Shown here: positions 8,985-17,630 of the stretch, one piece after another
Numbering within the stretch: the first letter of the stretch is position 1
How the letters are laid out: every line of letters starts with the position of its first letter
Assembly: GCF_015693305.1 (NCBI RefSeq)
Contig: NZ_CP065139.1
Coordinates: forward strand, 737,501 to 801,500
Length of the DNA stretch: 64,000 nucleotides
Direction: 5' to 3'
DNA from: Sphingobium sp. Cam5-1
Lineage (GTDB): Bacteria > Pseudomonadota > Alphaproteobacteria > Sphingomonadales > Sphingomonadaceae
Notes under the pieces: generated by a model
Databases searched by the model: none
Seen by the model: only the letters and a program-made list of their open reading frames with translations
Told to the model about the DNA's origin: nothing
Program-made: the position numbers and the translations under genes

Positions 8985-11070
8985 GGCGGCCGCATCCTCA
9001 ACCCTCCGGGTCATCGTCAGCGCACCCTATGGCAGCGACGCGGACAGCGTGACGAGGCTGTTGCAGGGGGAGGGGCATCGGGTCCAAATCTGCCCCACCC
9101 TGACCGAGGTGGCAGAAGCTATCGACGAGCAGACGGGCGTCGCACTGGTCACGGAAGAAGCGTTGTTCACCGACCTTGGTCCATTACACCGCGCGCTGGA
9201 TGCGCAGCCTGCCTGGTCGGACGTTCCCTTCATACTGCTCGCCGGACGGCAGGCGGGCCGTTTTGCTTCCAGTGAGGCCATCAGGCGCCGATTGCCCGAT
9301 AACGCGCTTAGCGTCATCCTGCTGGAACGCCCCGTCAGCGGGGAATCGCTGATAAGCGCCGTCGCATCGGGCATAAGAGCCCGGCAGAAGCAATTGCAGA
9401 TCCGCGACCAGTTTGCGGCCATCGATGCAGAACGTACCCGGCTCAACACGTTGCTCGAAAATCTTCCGGTCGGCGTCGCGTTCATCAACACCGACGGCAG
9501 CACGCTGCTTTCCAACCCCGCATTCCGCCGTTTCCTGCCCAGCGGAGACATCCCCGCCCGGTTGCCTGACGGGGAGGACCGTTGGGAAGGATATGAAGAG
9601 GATGGAAGCCGTATTACGCGCGATCGCTTCGTGACGATGCGCGCTCTGAAGGGCGAGCTGGTGCGAGGCATCGAGTTTCTGCATCACCCGGCAGAAGGTC
9701 CGCCGGTCTGGACTCGGGTAAGCGGCGTGCCATTGCTCGACCCGGGCAGCTCGCGGGTCACAGGTTCGATTTCGGTGATCGTCGACATAGACGAGCAGAA
9801 ACGGGGCCAGCAGGCGCTTGCAGAGGCCGCCCAGCGGCTGGAGCAGGAGGTCGATGCCCGCACCCGTGAATTGCGGGAAGCGCTGCTGCGACTGGAGGCT
9901 GAGGCGGAAGAACGTGCGCGCGCCGAGGAAGCCTTGCGTCAGGCACAGAAGATGGAGGCGGTCGGCCAATTGACCGGCGGGATCGCGCATGACTTCAACA
10001 ATATGCTGACGGGCATCATTGGGGCGATCGACATTCTGAAGCGCCGGATTTCCAGTGGCCGACTGGACGATCTTGATCGTTTCATGGATGCCGCCAGCAC
10101 ATCGGCACAGCGCGCGGCGGCGCTGACATCCCGATTGCTCGCCTTTTCTCGTCGGCAGTCGCTCGACAGCCGCCCCACCGACGTCTGCAAGCTCATTCAT
10201 TCGCTGGAGGACCTGCTTCGTCGCACCATGAATGAATCGATCGAGGTGGAAATCCTTTCCTCCTCCCCGTTGCCGACGGCGCTGGTGGACGCCAACCAGC
10301 TGGAAAGCGCGATCATCAACCTTGCGATCAATGCCCGCGACGCGATGCCTGATGGCGGTCGCCTGACGCTGTCGTGCGAAGAGGTGGAGCTGGATGAGGA
10401 GTGCTGCGCGCGCAATCCGGGCATCACTCCGGGCCGCTATATCATGGTCGGGGTGTCCGACACCGGGGTGGGCATCGATAGTGATACGCTGGACAAGGTG
10501 TTCGATCCCTTCTTCACTACCAAGCCGATCGGACAGGGCACGGGCCTGGGCCTGTCGATGGTCTATGGCTTTGCCAAGCAGTCGAACGGTCTGGTGCGCA
10601 TCAACTCGACGGTGGGCGAAGGGACTGTGGTCAGGATATTCCTGCCGGTCGCGGATCAACAAACTGAAGCCGAATCCGTGGAACATGCCGCCATTCACCA
10701 TGGCGACGGCCAGTCGGTGCTACTGGTCGAGGATGATGACTCCGTGCGGCTCCTCGTACGCGATGTGCTTGAGGAGCTGGGCTACAAGGCGACCGAGGCC
10801 GCCGATGGACAGCAAGCGATGCGCATATTGGAGTCCGGGCAGCGCTTCGACCTCATGATATCCGATGTCGGCTTGCCGGGAATGAACGGGCGGCAATTGG
10901 CGGAAATCGCGCGCGCGCATTTGCCCGACCTGCCTATCCTGTTCGTCACGGGCTATGCGGAAGGAGCCGCCGTGCGGGGTGGCTTCCTGTCCAACAACAT
11001 GCAGATGATCACCAAGCCATTTCAGATCGAAATGCTCTCCGCCCGCATCCGTGAAATGCTGGAAAGCTGA
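8977..11070 (+). CDS. Hybrid sensor histidine kinase with receiver domain
   Basis: A 697-residue soluble kinase with a GTG start inside the end of the KaiC-like gene. Residues 1-135 look like a degenerate receiver domain; 155-270 form a PAS domain (LLENLPVGVAFINTDGSTLLSN). A coiled coil (about 275-330, rich in E/A/R) leads to the HisKA box GGIAHDFNN with phospho-His at 338, then a HATPase domain with N box NLAINARDAM and G boxes DTGVGI and GTGLGLSM. A C-terminal receiver has phospho-Asp at 630 (MISDVGLPG). No transmembrane segment is visible. It probably relays the state of the KaiC-like partner; no output regulator is adjacent. Confidence 0.92.
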   Translation: MHKAAASSTLRVIVSAPYGSDADSVTRLLQGEGHRVQICPTLTEVAEAIDEQTGVALVTEEALFTDLGPLHRALDAQPAWSDVPFILLAGRQAGRFASSEAIRRRLPDNALSVILLERPVSGESLISAVASGIRARQKQLQIRDQFAAIDAERTRLNTLLENLPVGVAFINTDGSTLLSNPAFRRFLPSGDIPARLPDGEDRWEGYEEDGSRITRDRFVTMRALKGELVRGIEFLHHPAEGPPVWTRVSGVPLLDPGSSRVTGSISVIVDIDEQKRGQQALAEAAQRLEQEVDARTRELREALLRLEAEAEERARAEEALRQAQKMEAVGQLTGGIAHDFNNMLTGIIGAIDILKRRISSGRLDDLDRFMDAASTSAQRAAALTSRLLAFSRRQSLDSRPTDVCKLIHSLEDLLRRTMNESIEVEILSSSPLPTALVDANQLESAIINLAINARDAMPDGGRLTLSCEEVELDEECCARNPGITPGRYIMVGVSDTGVGIDSDTLDKVFDPFFTTKPIGQGTGLGLSMVYGFAKQSNGLVRINSTVGEGTVVRIFLPVADQQTEAESVEHAAIHHGDGQSVLLVEDDDSVRLLVRDVLEELGYKATEAADGQQAMRILESGQRFDLMISDVGLPGMNGRQLAEIARAHLPDLPILFVTGYAEGAAVRGGFLSNNMQMITKPFQIEMLSARIREMLES

Positions 11071-11138
11071 TGGGAAGCTAGCCCGTTACTCCGTGGAACG
11101 GTTCGCCTGCGACTAATGGGCGACCCTTGCCACCGCTT

Positions 11139-11159
11139 CTAAGTATGTTTCCTCATACC
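11139..11159 (+). promoter_or_regulatory. FixJ-like site upstream of usp1
   Basis: CTAAGTATGTTTCC followed by TCATACC, 50-70 bp before the start codon. It contains the inverted repeat GTAT-N8-ATAC and aligns with the site at 54285-54305 and with the ccoN site at 22452-22474. Similarity to FixJ sites (TAAGTA...TTTCCC) is from memory of the family; binding is inferred. Confidence 0.55.
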
Positions 11160-11208
11160 TGCTATAGATGACGCGCCTTAACCTGATGCCTTTGTCGTGG
11201 AGGCTATG

Positions 11209-12006
11209 ATGAAGAATATTCTTCTCCTGGTACATGATGATGAGGGTCAGGAAGCTAGACTTCAAGCAGCACTGGATCTGACCCGTGCCCTCGGCGGCCA
11301 TCTTCAATGCATCGATGTCACGCCATTTCCGGTCATTGCTGGCGATCTTTATGCAGGTTTTGGCGAAACGGCTGTCCTGCTTGATGAGCGCCAGAGCGAA
11401 GCCCGGAACAAGACAAAGATCAGCGCTCGCCTCGCCAAAGAGGATGTGAGTTGGGACTGGGTCGACATCACAGGAGAGATAGCAAGCTGCCTCCTGAAGG
11501 AGGCCGCGCTTGCGGACATCGTCGTCCTCAACCGGCAATTGGACAGTTATCCCCTTCCAGACATGCGGACGATCGTCGGTCAGGTGCTGATGCACGCCCG
11601 GGTTCCGGTGCTAGCCGTGCCACAAGAGGTCAAAGGTTTCAGCATCAAACGGGCATTGCTGGCCTGGGATGGCCATCCTTCATGTATCGCAACGATGCGA
11701 GCCTGCACGCCTTTGCTCGCGCTGGCGGACGAAGTCGAAGTGCTGACCATAAAGGACGGCTCGATTCAGGCTGAACCCAGTGACGCTGCCCGATATCTCT
11801 CGCGCCACAATGTGCACGCGAGCATTCGGGTTCTCAACGATCGCCTTCATCCTGAGGACGCGATAATCGAGGAAGAGGCCGAACAATGGAGGGCGGATTA
11901 TATTATCATGGGCGCCTACGGCCGCGGAAGGATCATGGAAACATTCGGCGGCGTGACACGGCGTCTGCTTACCCGCAGCAAAAGGCCTTTGATACTCGGC
12001 CACTGA
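11209..12006 (+). CDS. Universal stress protein, tandem UspA domains
   Basis: A 265-residue protein with two UspA folds. The first (1-140) starts MKNILLLVHDDEGQEARLQAALDLTRALGGHL; the second (145-265) ends with the nucleotide-binding pattern MGAYGRGRIMETFGGVTRRLLTRSKRPLILGH, i.e. G-X2-G-X9-G(S/T). Tandem Usps respond to starvation and low oxygen and bind ATP. The second of two adjacent ATGs (11209) is chosen because GGAGG is 5 nt upstream. It is about 40 percent similar by eye to the Usp at 18779. A FixJ-like site lies upstream. It appears monocistronic. Confidence 0.92.
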   Translation: MKNILLLVHDDEGQEARLQAALDLTRALGGHLQCIDVTPFPVIAGDLYAGFGETAVLLDERQSEARNKTKISARLAKEDVSWDWVDITGEIASCLLKEAALADIVVLNRQLDSYPLPDMRTIVGQVLMHARVPVLAVPQEVKGFSIKRALLAWDGHPSCIATMRACTPLLALADEVEVLTIKDGSIQAEPSDAARYLSRHNVHASIRVLNDRLHPEDAIIEEEAEQWRADYIIMGAYGRGRIMETFGGVTRRLLTRSKRPLILGH

Positions 12007-12047
12007 GTTGGTGCCAGCGCTCCGTCCCATGTTGCGCGTGGCATGGG

Positions 12048-13295
12048 TCAGCCGATCGCAATCCAGACGGCAAGGCTCGCCGCCGCCGCTGCAAGAGCGG
12101 CGAACAGCGGGATCGCGGCTCTCATGCCGCCGTGGCCCCAGCCGATGACCACCGTCATCACGCCTTTGGCCAGAGTGTTCGCCAGAACTGCGCCGCCGAG
12201 GACGAAGCCAGCGGTTTGATTGTCGATCGCATGTGTAGGGAGCCCCGCCATCGTCATCACGGCGGCATCGACGTCCGATATTCCGGTGAGAGTCAGGACG
12301 ACCGCCATGCCCTCCTGCCCAAAATGTTCCAATGCCCAACGCGCGGCGAGCGACAATCCCGCGACAAGGGCAGCCAGCAGGAGCGCAGGGGTAAAGCCCA
12401 GGGGATTGGCGACGGCGGCTCCGTTGCCGCCCTTGCCTTGGGCACGCCATGCGGTCAGGGCGAAGGCGACGGCTACAAGCGCTGCCGGAGCCATGGTCAG
12501 AGCCAGAGAGGGCAGCGCGCGGGGAACGAGGACGAGCGCCACCAGCTGTACTCTGACGAACATCACGATTGATGCGACCGCAATGCCTGCCGTCAATAAT
12601 CCTCGACCATCGGGTTCGTCGCGGAGCCGCCGGGCATAATCGGCCGTGACGGCGGTGGATGACACAATGGCCCCGGTAAGCGCGACCAGCAACACGCCGC
12701 GATCGCGGCCGAAGCGTCTGGAGATGGCATAACCGGCGAAGGACAGTCCCATCACGAAGACGACCACCATCCAGATCTTCCTGGGGTTCCAGGCGTCGTA
12801 AGGGCCATAGGAGGCATCTGGCAGTAGTGGCAGGATGACGAGAGACACCAGCAGGAAGCGGGACACACCCTCAATCTCGCTCTCATCCATTCCCCGAAGC
12901 AGAGCGTGCATCGATTGCCGTGAGCTCAAGATCGCAAAGATCGCCGCACCTGTGGCCAGGCCTAGAGCAGGGGAGAGGCGCGTGGCGCAGAAACCCGCGC
13001 CGAATGTCAGCAGGCCCGCCAATGTTGTGGTTGCGGACAGATGATCCTGATCGGCGCTTCGACTGTAGCCAACGGTCAGCACGGCGGAGACACCCAGGCC
13101 CAGGGCGGCCGCAACCATGTCAGGGGCAAGGCCGCCGAGTCCCCCAAGCAATCCGATCAGCCCGAAGGTGCGAAAGCCCGCGACCCTGCGACCCTTGCCG
13201 AAGTTCCGCTGCGTCCAGCCGCGCTCCATCCCTACAAGCAGGCCCACTGCGATCGATGCGATCAGGGAAAGATAGGGGTGAGCGATATTGAACAT
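12048..13295 (-). CDS. MgtC/SapB and DUF4010 family membrane protein
   Basis: A roughly 415-residue polytopic membrane protein. The N-terminal MgtC/SapB part has the hallmark GLLVGMERGWTQR and RTFGLIGLLGGLGG; the C-terminal half is DUF4010-like, with ALTGAIVSSTAVTADYARRL and AAVMTMAGLPTHAIDN. About 11-12 hydrophobic helices are visible. The family is linked to Mg2+ limitation or membrane energetics, but this long form has no established biochemical role. The start at 13295 (ATG) is preferred; a TTG at 13349, directly after the stop of the upstream sulfur gene, would add 18 residues. It follows the persulfide dioxygenase-like gene closely and may be cotranscribed. Confidence 0.8.
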   Translation of the reverse strand: MFNIAHPYLSLIASIAVGLLVGMERGWTQRNFGKGRRVAGFRTFGLIGLLGGLGGLAPDMVAAALGLGVSAVLTVGYSRSADQDHLSATTTLAGLLTFGAGFCATRLSPALGLATGAAIFAILSSRQSMHALLRGMDESEIEGVSRFLLVSLVILPLLPDASYGPYDAWNPRKIWMVVVFVMGLSFAGYAISRRFGRDRGVLLVALTGAIVSSTAVTADYARRLRDEPDGRGLLTAGIAVASIVMFVRVQLVALVLVPRALPSLALTMAPAALVAVAFALTAWRAQGKGGNGAAVANPLGFTPALLLAALVAGLSLAARWALEHFGQEGMAVVLTLTGISDVDAAVMTMAGLPTHAIDNQTAGFVLGGAVLANTLAKGVMTVVIGWGHGGMRAAIPLFAALAAAAASLAVWIAIG

Positions 13296-13349
13296 GGGTT
13301 TGACTAGCCTAAGCGCATCGGAGCAGATCGCGATAGGTATAAGTCGCAA

Positions 13350-14222
13350 TCAAACCGTCTTCATCTTCACCGGAATTTTGAGATAGCGAACGCCGTTGCT
13401 TTCGGCTTCGGGGAAACGACCTGCGCGGATATTGACCTGAATCGAAGGCAATAGCAGCCGAGGCACGGGCAGCGTCGCATCACGGGCTTCGCGCATGGCG
13501 ACGAAACTGTCTTCATCCACTCCGTCATGGATATGGACGCTTGCGCGCCGTTCTTCACCTACTGTCGTTTCCCAACGATAGTCATCGCGGCCGGGCGCCT
13601 TATAGTCGTGACACAGAAACAGGCGGGCTTCATCGGGCAGGCTCAGCAGCCGCCGGATGGAACGGTAAAGAATGCGCGCGTCGCCACCGGGGAAATCCGC
13701 CCGCGCCGTGCCATAGTCAGGCATGAACAATGTGTCGCCGACAAAGGCCGCATCGCCGACCAGATAAGCGATGTCCGCAGGCGTGTGTCCGGGGACATGC
13801 ATGACCGTGAAGCGCAGCATGCCCACTGAAAACTGCTCGCCATCTCGAAACAACCGGTCGAAATCCGAACCATCGATCCGCATGTCGTTGAGTCCGAAGA
13901 CGGGACGGAAGATTTTCTGTACGTCGCAAATATGCTCGCCAATGCCGATCGGCGCACCGGTCCTGCCCTTGATAAAGGGTGCTGCGGACAGATGATCAGC
14001 ATGGGCGTGCGTCTCCAGCACCATAGTGATCCGCCAACCCTGCTTTTCAGCAAAGGCCAGCATCCGCTCGGCTGAGCGCGTATCCACCTCTCCGCTGGCA
14101 ATGTCGAAATCCATCACCGGGTCGATGACTACCGCCTCCCGGGTTTCGGGGTCAGCGACCAGATAGCTCACCGTATAGGTCGCCTCGTCGAAAAAGGCTT
14201 CGATCAGGGGCTTTGTGTCCAT
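13350..14222 (-). CDS. Persulfide dioxygenase-like MBL-fold hydrolase (ETHE1/Blh type)
   Basis: A 290-residue metallo-beta-lactamase-fold protein. The metal motif THAHADH is followed by downstream ligands in HVPGHTPADIAYLVGD, GDTLFMPDYGTARADFPGG and FLCHDY. This pattern belongs to the ETHE1/Blh glyoxalase-II-like branch, whose characterised members oxidise glutathione persulfide to sulfite using Fe(II) and O2. ATG 14222 is preferred because GGAGG lies just upstream; the ATG at 14234 overlaps that site. It is divergent from a BigR-type repressor, rhodanese and sulfite-exporter gene, as in the bigR operons of rhizobia and Xylella. Cytoplasmic. Confidence 0.9.
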   Translation of the reverse strand: MDTKPLIEAFFDEATYTVSYLVADPETREAVVIDPVMDFDIASGEVDTRSAERMLAFAEKQGWRITMVLETHAHADHLSAAPFIKGRTGAPIGIGEHICDVQKIFRPVFGLNDMRIDGSDFDRLFRDGEQFSVGMLRFTVMHVPGHTPADIAYLVGDAAFVGDTLFMPDYGTARADFPGGDARILYRSIRRLLSLPDEARLFLCHDYKAPGRDDYRWETTVGEERRASVHIHDGVDEDSFVAMREARDATLPVPRLLLPSIQVNIRAGRFPEAESNGVRYLKIPVKMKTV

Positions 14223-14261
14223 GTCGTCCTCCATTGCTCCTTGACAATATATTACATATAT

Positions 14262-14281
14262 CTAAATTAGCAATATCTAAT
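14262..14281. promoter_or_regulatory. Candidate BigR operator
   Basis: An AT-rich inverted repeat ATTAG-CAATAT-CTAAT (14266-14281), with overlapping CTAAATTAG, lies in the 69-bp gap between the divergent persulfide dioxygenase-like gene and the ArsR-family repressor. Position and symmetry suit repression of both promoters by that regulator. Confidence 0.6.
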
Positions 14282-14291
14282 GGAGTACATA

Positions 14292-14606
14292 ATGATCCGT
14301 CCGTTGATGAACCTCGCCACCTTCGAGAAGAAGGCGGGCGAAGTCTCGAACCTGCTGAAAGCGATGGGCAACGCCCGGCGCCTGATGGTGCTGTGCAAGC
14401 TGGTCGAACATGGCGAAATGACCGTGGGCGACCTCGCGCAAGAGGTCGGTTTGTCGCAATCCGCCCTGTCGCAGCATCTCGCCAGGATGCGGGACGAGGG
14501 GCTGGTTGCCTTTCGACGGGAGAGCCAGACGCTCTGGTATCGCATCGCCGATGCGCGGACGGAACAGTTGCTCGCCAGTCTCTACACCATCTTCTGCAAG
14601 GAATGA
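14292..14606 (+). CDS. bigR: ArsR-family sulfide/persulfide sensor, BigR/SqrR type
   Basis: A 104-residue winged-helix repressor. The recognition helix region is VGLSQSALSQHLARMRDEGLV. Cysteines at residues 35 (RRLMVLCKL) and 102 (IFCKE) match the two cysteines that form a tetrasulfide or disulfide switch in BigR/SqrR, releasing DNA when persulfides accumulate. The start at 14292 has GGAG 6-7 nt upstream; an earlier in-frame ATG at 14280 overlaps the operator. It heads the operon with a rhodanese and TauE protein and faces the persulfide dioxygenase-like gene. Confidence 0.88.
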   Translation: MIRPLMNLATFEKKAGEVSNLLKAMGNARRLMVLCKLVEHGEMTVGDLAQEVGLSQSALSQHLARMRDEGLVAFRRESQTLWYRIADARTEQLLASLYTIFCKE

Positions 14607-14610
14607 TCCG

Positions 14611-15132
14611 ATGCCGATCACAACCATTACCCCTCACGACGCGGACAAAGCCGTGGCCAAGGGCGCCACGCTCGTCGATATCCGTGGACCGGACGAACAT
14701 GCCCGCGAGCATATTCCGGGGGCGATCCATGTCCCACTCGATCGTCTGGCGGAACTGCCACAGGTGGCCGGGCCAATCATCTTTCACTGCAAGTCAGGTA
14801 TGCGAACGCAAGCCAATGAGGCAGCCTTGCAGGCGGCGGCGGGCTTCACGCCCTGCCATATACTTCAGGGCGGTCTGGACGGCTGGCGCGCAGCGGGACT
14901 GCCGACGCGCCTCGACCGGGCACAGCCGTTGGAGATCATGCGGCAGGTGCAACTGGTGGCAGGTGGCCTCGTGCTGCTGGGCGTCCTGCTTGGCTTCCTC
15001 GTCGCTCCCGCTTTCTTCGGACTGTCGGCCTTTGTTGGCGCGGGGTTGATGATGGCAGGGGCGACCGGCTGGTGCGGCATGGCGAAGCTGTTGCAGGCGA
15101 TGCCATGGAATCGCCGCGCTCTCGGCGCGTAG
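14611..15132 (+). CDS. Membrane-anchored rhodanese (sulfurtransferase)
   Basis: A 173-residue protein: a rhodanese domain (residues 1-105) with active-site loop HCKSGMRT (catalytic Cys near residue 60), followed by two hydrophobic helices (about 115-150) of the DUF2892/YgaP type. YgaP-like proteins carry sulfane sulfur at the cytoplasmic membrane face. It starts 4 nt after the bigR stop and is followed after 7 nt by a TauE exporter gene, so the three genes form an operon for sulfide or persulfide handling. Confidence 0.9.
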   Translation: MPITTITPHDADKAVAKGATLVDIRGPDEHAREHIPGAIHVPLDRLAELPQVAGPIIFHCKSGMRTQANEAALQAAAGFTPCHILQGGLDGWRAAGLPTRLDRAQPLEIMRQVQLVAGGLVLLGVLLGFLVAPAFFGLSAFVGAGLMMAGATGWCGMAKLLQAMPWNRRALGA

Positions 15133-15139
15133 GCCGATC

Positions 15140-15919
15140 ATGTCTCCGGCCATGATCGTTGCGGCTCTGGCTTCGGGCGGCCTGATCGGGACGGTGTTGG
15201 GTCTTGTCGGGGGCGGCGGCTCAATCCTTGCCGTGCCGCTGCTGGTCTATGTGGTGGGCGTGGGGTCTGCTCATGCCGCCATCGGGACGGCAGCGGTCGC
15301 CGTCGCGGCCAATGCGGCTTTCAGCCTGATCGGCCATGCCCGCGCCGGTACGGTGAAATGGCCATGCGCCCTCGTTTTCGCGGGAGCTGGCGTCACTGGC
15401 GCGGCGATCGGCGCGGAAATCGGGAAGGCGGTGGACGGCCAGCGATTGCTCATGCTGTTTGGCTTGCTGATGATCGGCGTGGGCCTTTCCATGCTACGGA
15501 CGAAGCGCACCACTGAGGCGCCCGATGTACGACTGTCGCGAGCAACCGCTGGTCGATTGTTGCCGCGCCTCTTTCCGATCGGCCTTGGAGTGGGATTGGC
15601 CGCTGGCTTTTTCGGGATCGGCGGCGGCTTCCTGATCGTGCCAGGGCTGATGATGGCGACCGCCATGCCACTCAAAAATGCAGTGGGAACGTCGCTCGTC
15701 GTCGTTACGTCGCTGGGCCTCACCACTGCGGCTTCCTATGCGCTGTCGGGTTTTGTCGATTGGTCACTCGTGGGAGTATTGATCGCAGGCGGTGTCGGCG
15801 GGGCGGCTATAGGTATCGCTTTGGGCCGAAAGATGGCGGCGCGCAAAGGGCTGCTGGAGCGACTGTTCGCCGTCACGGTGATCGCCGTAGGCGCATATGT
15901 CGCGCTGCGGGGCGTTTGA
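15140..15919 (+). CDS. TauE/SafE-family sulfite exporter
   Basis: A 259-residue integral membrane protein with about eight hydrophobic helices. Two TauE repeats are visible: GTVLGLVGGGGSILAVPLLVYVVG near the N-terminus and GFFGIGGGFLIVPGLMM around residue 155-175. The family exports sulfite or related anions, a sensible outlet for sulfite made by the persulfide dioxygenase encoded nearby. It is the last gene of the bigR operon. Confidence 0.9.
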   Translation: MSPAMIVAALASGGLIGTVLGLVGGGGSILAVPLLVYVVGVGSAHAAIGTAAVAVAANAAFSLIGHARAGTVKWPCALVFAGAGVTGAAIGAEIGKAVDGQRLLMLFGLLMIGVGLSMLRTKRTTEAPDVRLSRATAGRLLPRLFPIGLGVGLAAGFFGIGGGFLIVPGLMMATAMPLKNAVGTSLVVVTSLGLTTAASYALSGFVDWSLVGVLIAGGVGGAAIGIALGRKMAARKGLLERLFAVTVIAVGAYVALRGV

Positions 15920-15968
15920 GTTCCTTTCATCGCGGTCGGACGTCGGTTCTGCTGGTTCGGATCATGCT

Positions 15969-16202
15969 TTAAGGGGCGCAAGACCCATCTGCTCTGGCGT
16001 GATCGCGCTTGCGTCCGCACATCAGCAAGTGGCAGCCCATTTTCTCGTCCGAAGGCAGCGCGGGCTTGTGTCGGCCTGGAGGTATCCAACCGAGAGGGGC
16101 TGAGCCGCAGAAATAGGGCGAACGCGTCGAAAAGTGGGGCACCTGTCCCGCCGAGAGGTTGACAAAGGCGAGGCTTGCCAGAGCCAGCGCACTAAACCGC
16201 AT
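15969..16202 (-). CDS. Possible small secreted protein downstream of hemN
   Basis: A 77-residue reading frame whose ATG overlaps the end of hemN by 11 nt on the same strand. The first 20 residues (MRFSALALASLAFVNLSAGQ) look like a signal peptide; the rest has three cysteines, with MGCHLLMCGRKR near the end. Translational overlap and the leader peptide favour a real gene, but I recognise no family and composition alone cannot exclude a chance frame. Confidence 0.4.
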   Translation of the reverse strand: MRFSALALASLAFVNLSAGQVPHFSTRSPYFCGSAPLGWIPPGRHKPALPSDEKMGCHLLMCGRKRDHARADGSCAP

Positions 16203-17496
16203 GGCTGAACCGCTTTTCCGCTGGTTGCAGATAGCTGTCGAATGCGGCGGCTATGCTGCGGGCGTAGGGGAGGGCACCGGGGGTCAGTTGCACTCGGCCT
16301 TCGCTCAATCGCAATAACCCAAGTCGTTCGAAGCGCGACAGGTCCGGCTGGGGCAAAGTGCCGACATGCGCTTCGCCCCTACAGAGGATCGCCTCGATGA
16401 TCCGGCCACGACGCCGGTCATCGCCGGTGCGCAGCGTGCCCCGGGTGGCGGAAAGCTCGCCGCGCTCCACGCGTTCGCGCCAAGGTCCGGCCTGTTTCTC
16501 ATTCTGGACGATGAGGTCCGGGAATTGGCTGATTGCACTGGCGCCCAGACCCAGGAGGATATCAGCAGGATCATCGGTAAAGCCCTGGAAGTTGCGGCGC
16601 AGCCGTCCGTCACGCGCTGCTATTGCCAGGCCGTCTTGCGGAAGGGCGAAATGGTCGAAGCCAATCGCCGCATAACCAGCGGCAGTGAGCATCCCGTAGC
16701 CTTGTGCGGCCATGTCGAAGCGCATGGCGAGATCGGGCAGATTGCTGCCGTCTATGCGGCGCTGGCGAGGCAGTAGCTGCGGCATATGGGCATAGCCGAA
16801 CAGGGCGATACGGGCGGGTTGCATCCCGATGCTTGCTTCCAAAGTCGCCGCAAGATCGTCGAGGCTTTGGCCGGGTAGGCCGTACATGAGGTCGAAACCG
16901 ATCGCGATCCCGGCTGCGCGGAGTTGATCGACGGCTCGCTCCACCATGTCGAGCGGCTGAATGCGGCCAATCGCGGCCTGAACATGCGGAGTAAAGGTCT
17001 GCACGCCCAGGTTGACGCGGCTGACGCCCATGGCCGCCATGGTGGAAATCCAGATGGCGTCGAGGCGGCGGGGGTCGAGTTCGACCGAGATTTCGGCGTG
17101 ACGTGCATCAAAACAGATCAGCAATTGCTGAAGCAAGCGGACGAAATCGACGAGCGGCAGCGAATTGGGACTACCGCCGCCGAAGGCGATCCGCGCGACG
17201 CGTCCGCGTCCGCGCAAGCGCCCCGCGATGGAAGCTATCTCTCGCTCCAGCGCCTCCACATAAGCCGTCAACCGCTGGGCGCGATTGGCCGCTCCTGTAT
17301 TGCAGCCGCAATACCAGCATATGTCGTGGCAATAGGGGATATGGACATAGAGGGAGAGGGGGGCGTCCGTTTCCACCCCGTCCAGCCTGGCTGCAAGATC
17401 ATCCGCGCCCACATCGGCGGTGAACTGCGCGGCGGTGGGATAGCTGGTGTAGCGCGGCACCGGCTGGGCGAGCAGGTCAGGATAGTAGGTCCACAT
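16192..17496 (-). CDS. hemN: Oxygen-independent coproporphyrinogen III dehydrogenase
   Basis: A 434-residue radical SAM enzyme that makes protoporphyrinogen IX precursor without O2, supporting haem synthesis at low oxygen. The iron-sulfur motif is CHDICWYC (CX3CX2C) near residue 60, preceded by PRYTSYPTAAQF, the standard HemN N-terminus. GGGSPNSLP and the VNLGVQTF strand are also present. The start at 17496 is chosen because the family begins near this point and because an FNR-like box lies at 17533-17546, inside the longer alternative frame. It is divergent from an ompW-like gene. Low-oxygen control is the usual state for this gene. Confidence 0.95.
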   Translation of the reverse strand: MWTYYPDLLAQPVPRYTSYPTAAQFTADVGADDLAARLDGVETDAPLSLYVHIPYCHDICWYCGCNTGAANRAQRLTAYVEALEREIASIAGRLRGRGRVARIAFGGGSPNSLPLVDFVRLLQQLLICFDARHAEISVELDPRRLDAIWISTMAAMGVSRVNLGVQTFTPHVQAAIGRIQPLDMVERAVDQLRAAGIAIGFDLMYGLPGQSLDDLAATLEASIGMQPARIALFGYAHMPQLLPRQRRIDGSNLPDLAMRFDMAAQGYGMLTAAGYAAIGFDHFALPQDGLAIAARDGRLRRNFQGFTDDPADILLGLGASAISQFPDLIVQNEKQAGPWRERVERGELSATRGTLRTGDDRRRGRIIEAILCRGEAHVGTLPQPDLSRFERLGLLRLSEGRVQLTPGALPYARSIAAAFDSYLQPAEKRFSHAV

Positions 17497-17532
17497 GGCT
17501 GAACCGGATCGCATGGGACAGCGCACGCAGCA

Positions 17533-17546
17533 TTGCGCCAGGTCAA
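17533..17546. promoter_or_regulatory. FNR box between hemN and ompW
   Basis: TTGCGCCAGGTCAA (minus strand TTGACCTGGCGCAA), a near match to TTGAT-N4-ATCAA, lies 37-50 bp upstream of hemN and about 85 bp upstream of the ompW-like start. It probably serves hemN and possibly both genes. Confidence 0.6.
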
Positions 17547-17630
17547 ATTGCCGCTTGCGCCGGATCAATGCCGGGCGTGCGGCGACGGGGCAAAGCCAAG
17601 TCACCGACAATAGGGACGGAGACTTTGGAA

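Noticed and set aside
7482..11070. Circadian clock operon
   Set aside because: Only a KaiC-like protein is present; without KaiA/KaiB a clock claim is not supported.
12020..12047. Terminator between usp1 and the MgtC-like gene
   Set aside because: CCCATG and CATGGG can pair, but the stem is only 6 bp with a long loop and no T-tract.
16366..16776. Plus-strand open frames inside hemN
   Set aside because: They lie fully within a well-supported gene on the other strand and have the composition of antisense high-GC frames.
17497..17610. Upstream extension of hemN by 38 residues
   Set aside because: The added residues are not HemN-like and would contain the FNR-like box; the family N-terminus starts at 17496.
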